Shown here: one piece after another, positions 24,346 through 36,856 of the stretch | How the letters are laid out: every line of letters starts with the position of its first letter | How positions within the stretch are numbered: the first letter of the stretch is position 1 | Assembly: GCA_011319805.1 (NCBI GenBank) | Contig: SJRY01000257.1 | Coordinates: 1 to 64,000, forward strand | Direction: 5' to 3' | Length of the DNA: 64,000 nt | DNA from: Macrocybe gigantea | Taxonomy: Eukaryota > Basidiomycota > Agaricomycetes > Agaricales > Callistosporiaceae | The notes under the pieces: model-generated | What the model was told of the DNA's origin: nothing | Seen by the model: only the letters and a program-made list of their open reading frames with translations | Database searches by the model: none | Program-made: the position numbers and the translations under genes

Positions 24346-27300
24346 ATGTCCCAAGAAAACGCTATCAAGGCTATTGACACAGGATCAATTCATCGGATCA
24401 CGTCCGGCCAAGTGGTTATCGATCTTCAGACGGCCGTCAAGGAGCTCGTAGAGAATAGTTTGGATGCAGGTTCTACCAACATTGGTACGCGAGTAATTGA
24501 CGCGGCATTTGTCATTATTATCTTATCTTCCCCTTAGATGTCCGCTTCAAACAGTATGGGCTGAGGAGCATTGAAGTAGTCGACAATGGCAGTGGTATTC
24601 ATGAAGAATATCACGACAGTATTGGTGTGCTTTGTGGCTTATGGGTCTTTGTACAACATTGATATCATTTCAGCTCTCAAGCATTATACTTCAAAGCTGT
24701 CCTCCTTCTCTGACCTTTCTACTATACGAACATTCGGTTTCAGAGGAGAGGCCCTGTCGTCCCTCTGTGCGCTTTCAGAACTGGTGACGGTGTCAACTGC
24801 CACAGAACCTCCTATGGGTGTTTTGCTGACAATGGACGCGAGCGGCAAGGTGTGTAAAAAGACCAAGGTCGCGAGGCAGGTTCGTCTGTTTATGTCGTCT
24901 GCAGGGACGAACATCTGATGCTATGGTACGCTAGCGCGGAACGACGGTAACTCTGACGAACCTGTTTCAACCCCTGCCTGTCCGCAGAAAAGAATTCGAA
25001 CGTAACCTGAAACGCGAGTTTGGCAAAGCTCTCGGCCTGTTGAACGCCTATGCGCTCGGTCCATGTTGCACGACTGGCGAAGGCGTGCGGTTTGCTGTGA
25101 CAAACCAAGTGGACAAAGGGTTGGTTTGATTCTCATTCCATCTGTGGAGTATTTTTGATGCGATTCTCAATGCTGCTTCAAGGCAGAAGTCAGTGCAGCT
25201 TCGCGTTTCTGGCGCGACTTCTTCCCGTGCTGCCGTCTCTGCGTTGTGGGGTCCGAAATCGTTGGAAAATTTGGTTGACCTTGATCTCGGTTTCGACGTC
25301 CAGAGAGATAGAGTTGCATTACGCAGGATGAATATGTAAGTTTCATTGCCGTCAGATCGATCTCCCGAGTCTCAACTTCTGCAGTCACGTATCTGATGAT
25401 GATTCCGTTCACGTTGTCGTCAAAGGATTGATCTCAAAGTTTACGCCGGGTGGTGGAAGGGCCGGCACAGACCGACAGTTCTTCTACGTGAATGGGCGGC
25501 CTTGTAATCTTTCAAAGGTACTCGGGTTGTCTGTTTTGACAGACTGAATACAGCTGACGGTCCTTCAGATTCAGAAAGCGTTTAACGAGGTGTATCGAAC
25601 GTTCAACGTAAACCAAGCCCCCTTCATCCTTGCCGATTTTATTATCCCCACAGGCATGTCTCTCCACCCTCATAAGAGAGAGAGCTTAAATGACGATGAC
25701 AGTGCAGAATCTTGTGATATCAATGTCAGCCCAGACAAACGTACGATCTTCATTCATAGCGAAGACAAACTCATTGCGCAGTTAAAAGTAAGACTCTTTC
25801 CGGTCGTAATTGTTTGTTCTCTGCCTCACCAGCACTTTAGGCAGTCTTGGAAGCGTCCTTTGCACATTCAAGATCAACGTACGACGTAGGAGGAGTCGAG
25901 TCCCAATCACAACGTCATCAAGTCAAGCTGTCCTCATCTATACCCTCGCAGAAAAGCGCTCGCAGCACCTCCAGGTCGGCCAGCGATGCAGACGGTGATT
26001 TGATACGGGCATTCACAAAACCTACAGCGGTCGTCCCTTCCCAAGAGCCGGCAACTCCACCTAATAGCAACGTCGCTGAGTCAGTTTGTGCGTCAGGGTT
26101 ATCATCGTCGGACTTGCTTAAACTTGCATCGACTGCTGGCGAACTTCGGTCAAGCAGTTCAGCGCCTTCTTACGCACAGATTTCGGACGTGGCTACAGCG
26201 CGAAGTGATGCCGTCGTTATGCATGATGACACCTCACAACACCCAGAACCGCAGTCAGACAACGAGTCAGAAAAAGACCATCCAGTGACCATTGACACAA
26301 CCAAGACGTCGTGGAGCCAGCACATTGAAAGTGTTAGTCCAAGCCCAGAGGCCGAAGAGGAACCCGCCCGCAAGAAAAGGAAAGTCGAAATACCTGCTGC
26401 GGGTTCACAAACTGAGGCGGAGTCCCCCTGGAAGGACGGGTCGACGCCTGTAACCCGAATTTCACCTATTCGGTCCACACGATCATCATGGCCTAATAAG
26501 AGTGCCAGAAATCAGCTTCGAACTCGATTGGCGTCTTTCGCGAGGTTTGGGAGTCAGATCAGCACCAGCCCAACTCCTAATGCGGAGAAGAGCGACGAGG
26601 ACATGGGTGATGAAGCCACGAGTGGCGATGACCTTGTGGACGAGTCGATTGTTGTAGGACACGAAGATCATTCGTCCATACTACAATCTCCGGAGCATAG
26701 AGGACGCCTAATTCAACTGAAGATACCCCAAACAAAAGATGATACCCCTGTATCCGATGACGTTCGAACTGAAGCCAAGACCAGTTCGAGTCTCGTTCAG
26801 GCCGACGATGTCGATTCGGATGAGGAGATTTCCATATTCGAACCTGACGATCACCTTAACTCGTCCTCAAGTCAAGAAGTCGTTGCCCGCCCAGAGGTGA
26901 TTAGGAGTTCGGATACCGTCAACGGAACGGTGGCGCTACGTTTCGATCTCTCCACAATTACATCCCGATGGCTGACGGCCAGCGCATCCTCCGACGATCC
27001 ATCCCTTGCAGAACCATCGTTTCGGGTACCAGAGGGCGCTGGGCTGTCAAACACAGAGGATACCGAGCAAGCAGCGGAGGCTCTGTCACGTGTCATTGAG
27101 AAGGATGATTTTGGCAAGATGGAAGTTGTCGGACAGTTCAATCTCGGCTTCATAGTCGCACGTCGACGCAAAGGTGTCACGGAAAAGGTGAGCGGGTCGC
27201 AAACACCTCTTGTGGAAGTGGGCATGGACGACCTCTTCATAATCGATCAACACGCTGCCGATGAGAAATACAATTTCGAGACGCTGCAGCAGACCACCAA

Positions 27301-27957
27301 GATCAAGTCGCAGCAGTTGATCAGGTATGCTATTATATTCTCTCTTTCGCGACTTTGAAATGTGTTTAGAATAGACTTCGTAGGCCGCAACCTATTCAGC
27401 TCACGGCAGCGGACGAATTGGTGGCCACGGAGAACGTGGACGTTTTCCGTCAGAACGGTTTTGAAATCGCTGTGGATGAAGACGCAGAGGCAGGGCAGGG
27501 AAAGAGACTGAAGTTAGTCGCGCAGCCTACTAGCAAGAGCGTGGTTTTCGATATGAAGGGTGAGAAGATTCACGTTCCGTTGCCTTGCCACGGTCACTTA
27601 CGCCGTGTTAGATTTGGAAGAGCTCGTCAACTTGATGAGGCATAATCCGAAAGGTCAAATGGTTCGGTGTTCCAAGGCGAGGGCGATGTTCGCCATGAGA
27701 GCGTGTAGGAAAAGTGTCATGGTGGGCATGCCGTTGAATCTTCCACAGATGTACACTGTGCGTTAGCGATGCCAATTCCACTTCGGCCCACCGTGTGCTC
27801 ACCAGATGATCAGGTGGTTCAACATATGGGAACCATGGACCAACCATGGAACTGTCCTCATGGTCGGCCCACCATGCGCCATCTTGCTGACCTAGCTCAC
27901 AATAGATTGGAGAAGGCACCCAAAGTTGTCGATTGGTCGACTTTCCACGCTGTATGA
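24346..27957 (+). CDS. PMS1: DNA mismatch repair protein PMS1 (MutL homologue)
   Basis: The start [20 protein letters not shown] is the conserved MutL beginning. About ten exons join without a frame break. The GHKL ATPase motifs are [16 protein letters not shown] and [15 protein letters not shown], followed by [12 protein letters not shown] long acidic, Ser-rich linker (25.85-27.05 kb) leads to the dimerisation/endonuclease domain (VGQFNLGFI). The metal-binding endonuclease motif [13 protein letters not shown] is intact, as are the second-site motifs [16 protein letters not shown] and CPHGRP. It should pair with Mlh1 in the nucleus and nick the new strand during mismatch repair. The last exon starts after an intron at about 27761-27813 and ends at 27957. 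Confidence 0.95.
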
Positions 27958-28046
27958 TTCCTGTTTCGGCATCTCATTCGATATCTGTATCATATTTAAT
28001 GCCTACTGATGTAACTAGTCTTCGCTCCATCTGCTGTACGATCACA

Positions 28047-29340
28047 ATGTCCATACATGCTGTCAAACGGAGCCAGTCCCATTTGGCATGGGATAATAGG
28101 TGCGATCGCATTGCATCCGAGGGATTGAATGTTCCGGCATCTAAGTCTTAACCCATTAAGCATTCCACCAGTGTTGACTATAGACTCTGGCGAGACCGTT
28201 ACTTTCGATTGCCTCGACGCATCCAATGGACAAGTACAGCCCGACTCCACCGACAATGCCATCAAGAATTTCGTGTTCTCCCAGCTCGATCAAGTAAATG
28301 GACCGGTCTACGTCAGAGGAGCGGCCCCAGGCGACACATTGCAGGTTGACGTGCTATCTGTCGAGATAGCAGACTGGGGTTGGACAGGGCTGATACCTGG
28401 GTTCGGTCTCCTTAGCGATGAATTTCCCGAACCAGCGTTGAAGATTTGGAGATTGGACTCCACCAAGGGATTCGTCTATTTCGATGAGCGAAACCACAAG
28501 ATAAGAATCCCACTATGCCCTTTTGCTGGAGATGGGCGTTGCACCCGGGAAGCCGGGAGCGTTCTCCACGATTCCTCCTTATCGTACTGGAGGAAACCTG
28601 GACACTAAGTACGTTACGGCCGGGTCTACATTGTACCTGCCCATTTAAGTGGAAGGTGCACTTTTCTCTACTGGCGTCAGTCTGCGTTCTACCTCACGAT
28701 TGTACTGCGAGATTTACTTACTTCCAGGACGGCCATGCGGCTCAAGGTGATGGCGGTAAGTGATTAACGGCTTCGCTCGTCACTGCGTAACAGTTGGTAT
28801 TCGAAGACTGATACCGACCATTAGAGGTCTGCGGTAAGTTTGAGCCGCCGGCGAATCTGCTATAGGTTGTCCTGACGGAATTTGCCTACAAGGAACCGCC
28901 ATTGAGACGCCCGTGAAAGTGACAGTGCGTCTGACAGTTCGGAAGGACCGTCCGTTCACCGAGACGCCTCATTTCCTGAATGTTCCCGCGAAGCGAAGCC
29001 CAGTCGCTGACAACGAGACCTATTACTGCACGACAGGAATAGGGCCTGACATAAGGGAAGCAACTCGTACAGCAACAAGGCACATGATCGAATATTTGTC
29101 GCGAACGTGCAATTTATCCCGGGCCGAGGCGTACATGCTTTGCAGCGTTGCATGCGACCTGCGTATGCTTGAAGTCGTAGGTTTATCTTTTTTGGAAGGA
29201 GAACTGGTCTCATATGCGCACCCACCCCAAGGTTGACATGCCTAATTATGTTGTAAGTCTTGCTTTTTTTTTCAGACAGAAAAGGCGATGCTGACATGCG
29301 GAAGGTCGGCATGATGCTTCCACTGTCATTCGTCAACTGA
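28047..29340 (+). pseudogene. Acetamidase/formamidase, broken
   Basis: Strong FmdA/AmdA resemblance: SQSHLAWDNS before intron 1, then IPPVLTIDSGETVTFDCLDA, VNGPVYVRGAAPGDTLQVDV, DGHAAQGDGEVCGTAIETP and YCTTGIGPDIREATRTA, ending in MPNYV plus VGMMLPLSFVN. Two lesions are visible. The frame is lost near 28526-28531, where adding one GA unit restores GEMGVAPGKPG, and a TAA lies at 28646-28648 inside LPI-stop-VEGALFS. The family hydrolyses formamide or short amides to ammonia and acid. Downstream exons are still spliceable, so decay is recent or the sequence has errors. Confidence 0.85.
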
Positions 29341-30213
29341 ATTCGTGTCTCATGAGACCAAGCCCTCGGATTGACCTCTCTGCATACTCCATCGCCGCTA
29401 CCAAACGGTGTTTCTTTAACCTCACGCACTATGCTGCATTACATATAAATCTTCTATGAATCCCCCGACATGTTCACCATCTTACGAGCGATCTGCATGG
29501 CGCAAGCATCCGACAGAAGCCATCAATCGTTTACATTCTCTACCAGCTGGCCACAGGCTGAGGACAAACTTAATGGACAACATCTATTCTTCCGTCTGAT
29601 TATTATTATGCTGGTTGTTTTCCTGGTTCCGTTGATCGGCCTGCAGTCCGGCACGGAATTCAGAGGCGTGCTCGCCCCAGGCAAATCACTGGAGATGATT
29701 GGGCGTTTGAATATTAAGGCGACAGGGCTATCAGCGCTGAAATGCTTCCGACATATGTGTTGATGCGGTTTTAGCATGCGCGTTCTGTTCAGCAATTCAA
29801 CAAGCAAAGATGTCAAAGGTCACGAAAAGCAAGGTGTAAGTATGAACAATGAGCTGACGCGAGAAGACGTCGGTTGCATTGTTTTGATAGGGGCTTCCAC
29901 GTTTCTCCCCATTGGTTCACCTCAATCGCTTCATTTAGCTGGCTGCTTTTGGTTAAGCGCAGTTTTGATGGTTGCCTTGATCGTCCCGCTCAGTTCCGAG
30001 ATAGGATGCACGATCGTCCTGCCATTTGGGCATTTGGCTTCCAGACCAGGAACTAAATAAGTCCTCTTAAGGACTCCTGAGTATTGGGATTTGTCTCTAA
30101 TAGTCAGCTTTCGTCGAGAGTTAGCCGTGGTTGGTAGGTCGTCCCTCGAAGCGCTCTTCCGTCTTCTGAGTTGTCATTTTCCTTTCATGCGAGGTGTGCA
30201 AAAGCTCAAGGCA
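29341..30213. other. Intergenic, 870 bp
   Basis: Short open frames only, none with family resemblance. It should include the promoter of the G-alpha gene. Confidence 0.5.
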
Positions 30214-32370
30214 ATGGGCACCTTCAGCCCATCAGATCCTTATGCGTCGGCAAGGAACTCGATGGAGCCTACTGAAGAAGAAAAAACCGCCGCCGAGGAA
30301 GCGCTGCGAATTTCAAAAGCGATAGACCAGAATCTTTTGGAGACGAGGCAGAAGTTGGAGAAGAAAAAGAAGACGGCGCAGATCCTCCTGCTTGGTAAAT
30401 CGATTCACTTCACCCACGGAGATCTCACCCGCTGTTCCCAATGCCAGGGCAATCGGAATCTGGGAAGGTTTGTGCTTTTTGCCATTGCTTGCCTCGACAT
30501 GTCTCGTTCACACGTGGTATATGTTAGAGCTCTGTTCTCAGAAGTGCGTTTCTCTCCCAGTCGCTATTTTTGTCTGAGTATTGATCTGCGATAGACTTTT
30601 TGATGACTTTCGCTCCGCAACACTTTCAGAAAGAGCGTCCCGCATGGAAAACAATAATACAGCTCAATCTAATTGGGTGAGCGTAATTTAAAAGTCGTTC
30701 GTAACCGTATGATGCGATGGTCTGAGTTATCTTTCTAGTGGTATCAAAGTTATTTTGGAGCTATTGAAGGGCGAATTGGAATCATCAGGCGCGGATAATC
30801 AACCGGCATTTCTCGATCGCGATCTACGTCGCATCCAACTCGGACTTTCACCGCTTCTCTCAATCGAAGCGAACATGATCAGGATTCTATCTGGAGGTGC
30901 TGGAGAAAAGTTCCGCGATTTGTGTGTTCAGCCTGGAAGCGATTGGAAAAGCCTTCTTGGCTCGAGATACTCGGCCGCGTCGCTTGCCGAAGGAGGAGGA
31001 AAGCGTCAATCACATCTCTTGGCTAGCAAAGAGCTTGACCTCACCTCCGTGCTGGCCGCTTCGAAGGAGGATGTCTTGCGTCTTTGGAATAACCCTGGCG
31101 TGCGCGAGCTGTTGAAACGGCGAAACGTTCGCATGGAAGAGATGCCTGGCTTGTGAGTATTCGAATATTCACCCTTCATTGCTCTCGTAGAGCCTTTATT
31201 GTCTCCCAGTTTCCTCGACGACGTGGAACGCATTGTCGATGCTAATTACGAACCAACGAATAGTATGTCTGGGTAAAACTCTCCAAGTGCCTTGCCCTCA
31301 TGCAAACAATTAAACAGACGATGTTCTACGAGCCCGTATAAGAACACTAGGTGTGGAAGAGCATCATTTCGTGATCGAGAAAGGTGCGTTTTCTGATTGA
31401 TACATTCCATGTCAGCGCTCATGATCTTCCAGGATCAGATGTCGGTTCCGAGGTATATATCACAGACGTTGGTGGTTGCAGGAGTCACGTAGGTTTGCAT
31501 CCTATTATGCAACTTTCTTCCTTGAAACATGCTACAGAGAGCGTCGTGGATACCTTATTTTGAACACGGTATGCTCTTTGGTTGATCATACTTGTTTGAA
31601 CAAAATTGATGCTTTTGAAAGTCCAAAGCATCCTGTTCCTTGCGCCATTATCGTTTAATCGGCATCTTGACGAAGATCCGCGAGTAAATCGCATCGTATG
31701 CTGCGCCTCGATATATATCGCAGTGACTCCTTCTATTCACACATTTTTAGGAAGACAGTTTGGCAATATGGCGCGAGATCTGTGCAAATAAACTTCTTGC
31801 GAATGCGACCATCTTGCTGTTTTTCAACAAGGTAGCTTCTTCGTATAGGGGCGTCCTACATCATGTTCATTCTCTGGTTTACTCTCCGGAAATGTTATTA
31901 GAAAGATATTCTAGTGGCGACACTGGCAGCCGGAATCAAGGTGAAGAAATACGTTCCGAGCTATGGAGATGCTCCCAATGAAGTTGCCTTTGTCACAAAG
32001 TGTCAGATACCCGCATTTCAATCCGACCACTCTTTCTGACGCTCTCACCAGATTTCTGCGATAAATTTCGTTCCTATCACGTAAGTCCTGCATTGCATAA
32101 TGGATAGCTGACAATCTGCATGACCGCGCCAGCGTAAACTCTCGCCGGTACCAAGGCCATTCATGTTCTACGAAACGTCCGCTGTCGTATGTCATCTCCT
32201 TGACGTTCATCCGATTTCTGCCTCACAATTGCACCAGGAGTCAACATCGATGGAAGCTCTGCTCTGCGGAGGTGCGCAGAATCGAATCATGCTATCTTCG
32301 CAATCTCATTTTGGTCACAGTCCGCGAAACCATCCTCCGCATTAATTTGAAACAAGGTCAAATCTTCTGA
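30214..32370 (+). CDS. G-protein alpha subunit-like GTPase, divergent basidiomycete type
   Basis: About a dozen small exons join in one frame. It starts MGTFSPSD (Gly2 suits N-myristoylation) and continues EEALRISKAIDQNLLETRQK. The P-loop is GQSESGKSS across exons 1-3. Next come FAPQHFQKERPAWKTIIQLN, the helical domain, GFFLDDVERIVDANY, and switch I to switch II VYITDVGGCRSHRASWIPYF. Later come HVQSILFLAPLSFN, the guanine motif FFNKKD, KKYVPSYGDAPNE and the end VRETILRINLKQGQIF. The catalytic Gln of DVGGQ is Cys (codon 31477-31479), so GTP hydrolysis is probably altered. It should act at the plasma membrane with a seven-span receptor. It is one of the divergent G-alpha paralogues common in mushrooms, not an obvious Gpa1 orthologue. 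Confidence 0.88.
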
Positions 32371-32598
32371 TCTGCTCTTTGGCTTTTTCTTCTATTCACG
32401 AAGGCATATTAGTCGGGTATACAATGTAATTTGAAGCAAGTGTAGGGCATCTATAATGCATATCCACTCTGTATTTCTCATGATCAATGACCCATCATTG
32501 GGTGACGAGGCTGTTCTGGGAGTCGGGTATCACTTAGCCGGATTGACGATTCTTATCAGATAAGCGATACGGAACATCCTCATCTTATCGGATCGACT

Positions 32599-34261
32599 AT
32601 GAGCTTGCCATTGAAAACTGTGGTCGTACTAGGAGCGGCATATGGAGGTTTGTGCTTTCTTTTCCGTATATCCTCAAGGGGCCCAAAGTCATATCTTGTG
32701 TTCTGAATAGATGCACATGCCGCCCAAGTCCTTGCTACTGGTTTACCAGACAACTGGCGCATAGTACTGGTTGACCGTAACACGTAAGGTCTACTGAAAT
32801 ATAAACCACATGCGAAAGTTTTAAGGCTTGAATCATTTTTCAGACACACTAATCGCGAGTCTTGCTTCGATGTTCCTCATACTTACTTGCTTAAATGCAT
32901 TCGCCTAGATGTCTACGTGTTCCCGAGGTTCGCGGTACTTCCGGGACACGAACATAAGGGTTGTGAGTCCAGAAACACCGACTAATCCTCAGGCGCCCTA
33001 TCTCATCCGGAAAAAAAAAAAGTCATTCCAAACACAAACGTATTTCTGACCAAACGGCCGCACGATCTCCGCCTTCACGCCAGCGTGCTGGCGATCGCCC
33101 AAAACACTGTGACTTGTCCAGAGCGTTTGCAGAGCACGGCATCCATACGACGACGCTGCGTTTCGATTACGCGGTCTATGCGCTCGGGTCGCGCCTGCCT
33201 TCTCCCGTCGACCTTTGGGACTCGGGCTCAGAGGAAGACTCACCGGCGAACGCGTGCGCTGTCGCGTATACGGGGACCAAAGCAGGAGGGACGGCGTGGC
33301 TGAGGGCCCGCCAGCGACTCGTCCGCGACACCGAAACCGTGCTGGTTGTTGGAGGCGGCGCCCTAGGTATTCGTGCGTCAACGAAGTCGCGCTGGTGGTA
33401 GTGGGTTCGAGGCTCACAGAATCGCAGAATTCGCGACAGACATTGCCGACATATACCCGTCCAAGTCTGTCACATTGCTGCATTCCAGGGACCGTCTATT
33501 GCCTCGATTTGACGAGGCCATGCATACCGAAAGTAGTTCTCGGCACTTCATAGTGACGCGATGTGCTGATCACACCTGTCCTCTTTCCAGTTGTTCGTGC
33601 GCTAGAGGCCTTTCCCAACATAACCGTAATCCTGGGTGAACGGCTCGACACGAGCACGCAAAGAAGAAACAAGAGAGGCCAGCAAGTTGTCAAAACGACG
33701 AAAGGAACAGAACTAGTTGCCGATCTCATCGTGCGTCGAACAAGCAGGATACGTGTATACGTCTGACGGTCTCATTCCGTCAGCTTCTCTGCACAGGGCA
33801 GAAGCCGAACACGGAGATGCTCCGCGCAATGGACCCGAGGACGGTGAATCCAGGGAACGGGTTAGCCAGGGTCTCGCGGACGATGCAGCTCAGCGTCGCG
33901 CCGCGCGACTCTGAAGCAGCCGGAGAGAATAACAAGAACAACAGCAACGAGGCCGAAACGACGCCCTACCCGAACATCTTCGTCATAGGAGACGCAGCAG
34001 ACGCATTCGGAGCCGTTCCTGCAGGCCATAACGCGTATTTCCAGGTCAGCCTGTCCGCTCTGCCGCGCTATCAAAAGCATTTCACGCGGCATTTCACAAG
34101 GCTGAAGTAGCGGCGCGAAATATTCTTCGTCTCGTAAGACGGCGCAAAGGGGAGGCGGGGAGGCCTTGGAGCTCTACACCCCAGCCCGGCCGGCGATCAA
34201 AGTGTCACTTGGGCTAGTGCGTCGCCTTGTGCCTTTTCGGTCGTACTGGTTTGCTTTCTGA
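32599..34261 (+). CDS. AMID-like FAD-dependent NAD(P)H oxidoreductase; two frame breaks
   Basis: It starts MSLPLKTVVVLGAAYGG (FAD-binding GxGxxG variant). Then come DNWRIVLVDRN, VYVFPRFAVLPGHEHK, NTNVFLTKRPHDLRL, RFDYAVYALGSRLPSP, the NAD(P)H-binding motif VLVVGGGALGIQFATDIAD, LLCTGQKPNTEMLRAM and the second FAD motif NIFVIGDAADAFGAVPAGH. The end IKVSLGLVRRL is reached only after correcting two one-base losses, near 33113 (TT to TTT restores TVTLSRAF) and near 34157 (G run). It should move electrons from NAD(P)H to quinone-type acceptors, as AMID/FSP1-type enzymes do. Introns are short; the one ending at 33020 has an A11 acceptor tract. Confidence 0.82.
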
Positions 34262-34687
34262 CGACCTTTGGACAGAGAAAGAGCGTGCATCAGTCCCAAG
34301 GCGTAGTGGGGATTAGCAATGATGGAAAGGACGATCTGGACGCTGGTCTCATGTGGCCGTTCTTTGGGGCAAAGGTAGAAAAAGAGGAAGACACGGAGGC
34401 ATAGAACCACGCAACTAATCCGGCGCTGAACGATCACGGCGAACCTAGAACGCAGAAACGAAACTAGAATTGAGCAACAGATTGAAAAAAAAAAAAAACT
34501 ATAACAAATAATAAGATATCATCAGCACAAGGGAGATAGTACAACATAGAATCGTCTCATCTAGGAAAATTCGGAGCATTCGTTCAGAACTGAAGATATA
34601 CGCGCGTAAGCAGGCAGGGAAAAGAAAAAAAAAATCGGATGGGAACACGGTGCGAGAGAGGGGCCAGGATAGAAACGATAGAAAACG
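34262..34687. other. Convergent 3' spacer
   Basis: It lies between the 3' ends of two genes. It holds A13 (about 34486) and further A-rich tracts. No gene is seen. Confidence 0.5.
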
Positions 34688-35764
34688 TCATCTGCGTTCG
34701 AGGATATCAGCCAGCCTTTCGAGCTGCGTCATGGCCGACAGATCCAGCGACGGCGGGCGGTGCCGTCGTCTCGAGTTGGCTGTACCGTCCGGCGGGGACG
34801 CCGAGACGGACAGGCGACGCGCACGCGCATCGCCTGCGTCTACCCCACCCGGGCGTGCATATATCTGCATCTCCCGCGGCGACGAGTACGACCGCACGTC
34901 CGAACGGAGCCACGGCGACGAACCGTAGTACGGAGGCGGCTGGATGAGCGACGACCCCGCACCGCCTTCTGCATCATCGCGGTCATCGTCGTCGGTTCGG
35001 TGTCTTGTCCTCGTTGGCGGGATTCGCGTTGACGTCCGACTCGGTGTCCGAGTCGCCCGACGGCGCACGGCCAAAGAACCACTTGCTCCTCCGATCTCTG
35101 CGCCTCGCCCGATCACGCCGTTTCTCGCGGTGCCTCCTCGCGCGCCTAGCCTCGCCGTTCCCAGCGCCAACGCCGACACCAGCACCAGCACCAGCACCGT
35201 CGTCGTCCGAGTCGGACAGCAGATCCGGAATGACGACGTCGCGAGGGTAGGGCGGCAGTTGAAAATGAGGAGGGTGAGGGTGAGGATGAGGATAGTGCGA
35301 ACGCGGGATGAACGGCGCTTGAGCGCGCGCGTCACGATGCGAGAGCCAAGCGCCGCGCCGCGCCGCCGAGTCCTTGCGCGACCGTCCGCGCTCGCGCTCG
35401 TGGGGGACGACGACCCACGACCCGTCGAGCTCGGGCGGCGTCAGACTGCGGCTCCTGGCTCTGCGCCTCGGCTCGGCAGCAGCGCGGTGCGCGTCCGGCG
35501 GGGCGTCCATCCAGCTCAAACTCGGATTCGGATTCAGGTTCGGATTTGGATTTGGATTTGGATGGCGTTGGCATGCGGCGCGCCTGGGATCTGTGGCATG
35601 GGGAAAGGCATCGTCGTCGGGGCTTGAGCCGAGGAGGAGAAGAACATGGGCGACGGGGTAGAGCGGTGCGCGAGGTGATGGTGGTGCTGCTGGAGGTGTT
35701 GTTGGGCTACGGTCCAGGGCACAGGCATCGTGGTGCCGCCGGCGTTCGTCGAGGTGTGCTGCAA

Positions 35765-35795
<31 letters not shown>

Positions 35796-36856
35796 ATGGA
35801 GAGAGTCTCCCAAGCCGAGACGATCTGTACCGCGTGCATGATGCGGGCGCGCATTTCCTTGATCTTGGTGGGGTCGTACTGGTCGTATCCCATCGGCCAG
35901 CACTGGTTCGTGATCCAGCTCTGGAGCAGGTCGGGCGTCCAGCGGATGTTGGACATCATCGTGCCGTTCTGCGGGGGTGGTCAGCGAGTGTCCGGGAGAT
36001 CTGACATTGTTTTCCTTTCCGATGTACCGCACCTCAGAATCAGAGAGATATCGCCTGGATCGTATCGCGTGTATCGCACGAGCTTGAGCGCGACGGCCCA
36101 AAAGGGCGTGACGCTGACGAGGGTGAGCATCTTGTTTGGGGAGGTGAAGACGGTGTGGAGCTGGACGTTGTTGGGCTGCACGGACGCGGTGTAGATCGGG
36201 TCGTACGTCTTTCCTGTCTGGGAGCTGCGACGAGGACACAATTCAGGACGAATTCGCTTTTTTTTTTTTAAAAAAAAAAAAAAAAGACGATGCCATGCTC
36301 ACTCGAAAGCCATGGGCAGCGCGACATCGGCATCGCTGTTCATCCAATCAGCGCCGAGATCAAACTTGCGTGCCGTGGCGCGTATGCAGTCGTCGAGGCG
36401 TTGAACGGCGTCCGGGATGCCGTACGCGGCATACCACTCTTCAGCAAAGTTGCGCTTGACAAAGTCGACGTCGCGCGTGCGCGTGCGGTGCGGGAGCGGG
36501 TCCGGGTGCTGGCCTGGGTGTTGAGCCGGGAGTGGTGGAGGTGGTGGAGGTGGGAGCGGGAAGGGCGGCGAGGCAAAGGCGAGCTGGCGCTGTTCGAGGG
36601 AGAGCTTGTACAGGCCCGGATGGAGCAGCATGCACGCGCCGCCGTGGACGACGAGGCGCACCGGATGGTTGTCGAAGCGTTCGGGGACGAGCGTGGACAT
36701 GTGTGTCAGGACCGACTTGAGCATCTCGCGCGTCAGCTCGGTCTCGTTGCGCCGCGGGAGGGCGGTTCGGGCGTCGGAGAGCGGATCTGCGGGTAGGCGG
36801 GGGCGGCGGGCAGAGCCGAGGCGTGCTGCTGCTGCTGCTGGTGGTGGATGAGCCAT
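34688..36856 (-). CDS. Hypothetical protein with nucleotidyltransferase-like motifs; frame uncertain
   Basis: Exon 1 (36299-36856) holds LTREMLKSVLTHMSTLVPER, then VRLVVHGGACMLLHP and TRTRDVDFVKRNF. The HGG...RDVD pattern suggests a nucleotidyltransferase-type fold. Exon 2 (about 36040-36231) continues TGKTYDPIYTASVQPNNVQL. Exon 3 gives RWTPDLLQSWITNQCWPMGY, then a poly-Gln run from CAG repeats (about 35750-35795). The frame then appears to change inside a CCAAAT-type hexamer repeat (about 35525-35570) and again near 34990, because ELDGSWVVVP, VVIPDLLSDSDDD and the end LDLSAMTQLERLADILERR look genuine but lie in different frames. An alternative start, MAMVAIDHQAP, lies near 36910 in another frame. 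Function unknown. Confidence 0.55.

Noticed and set aside
34944..35627. A 227-codon plus-strand open frame
   Set aside because: Low-complexity Arg/Val translation opposite the Pro/Ser/Asp-rich minus-strand gene; no start context or domain.
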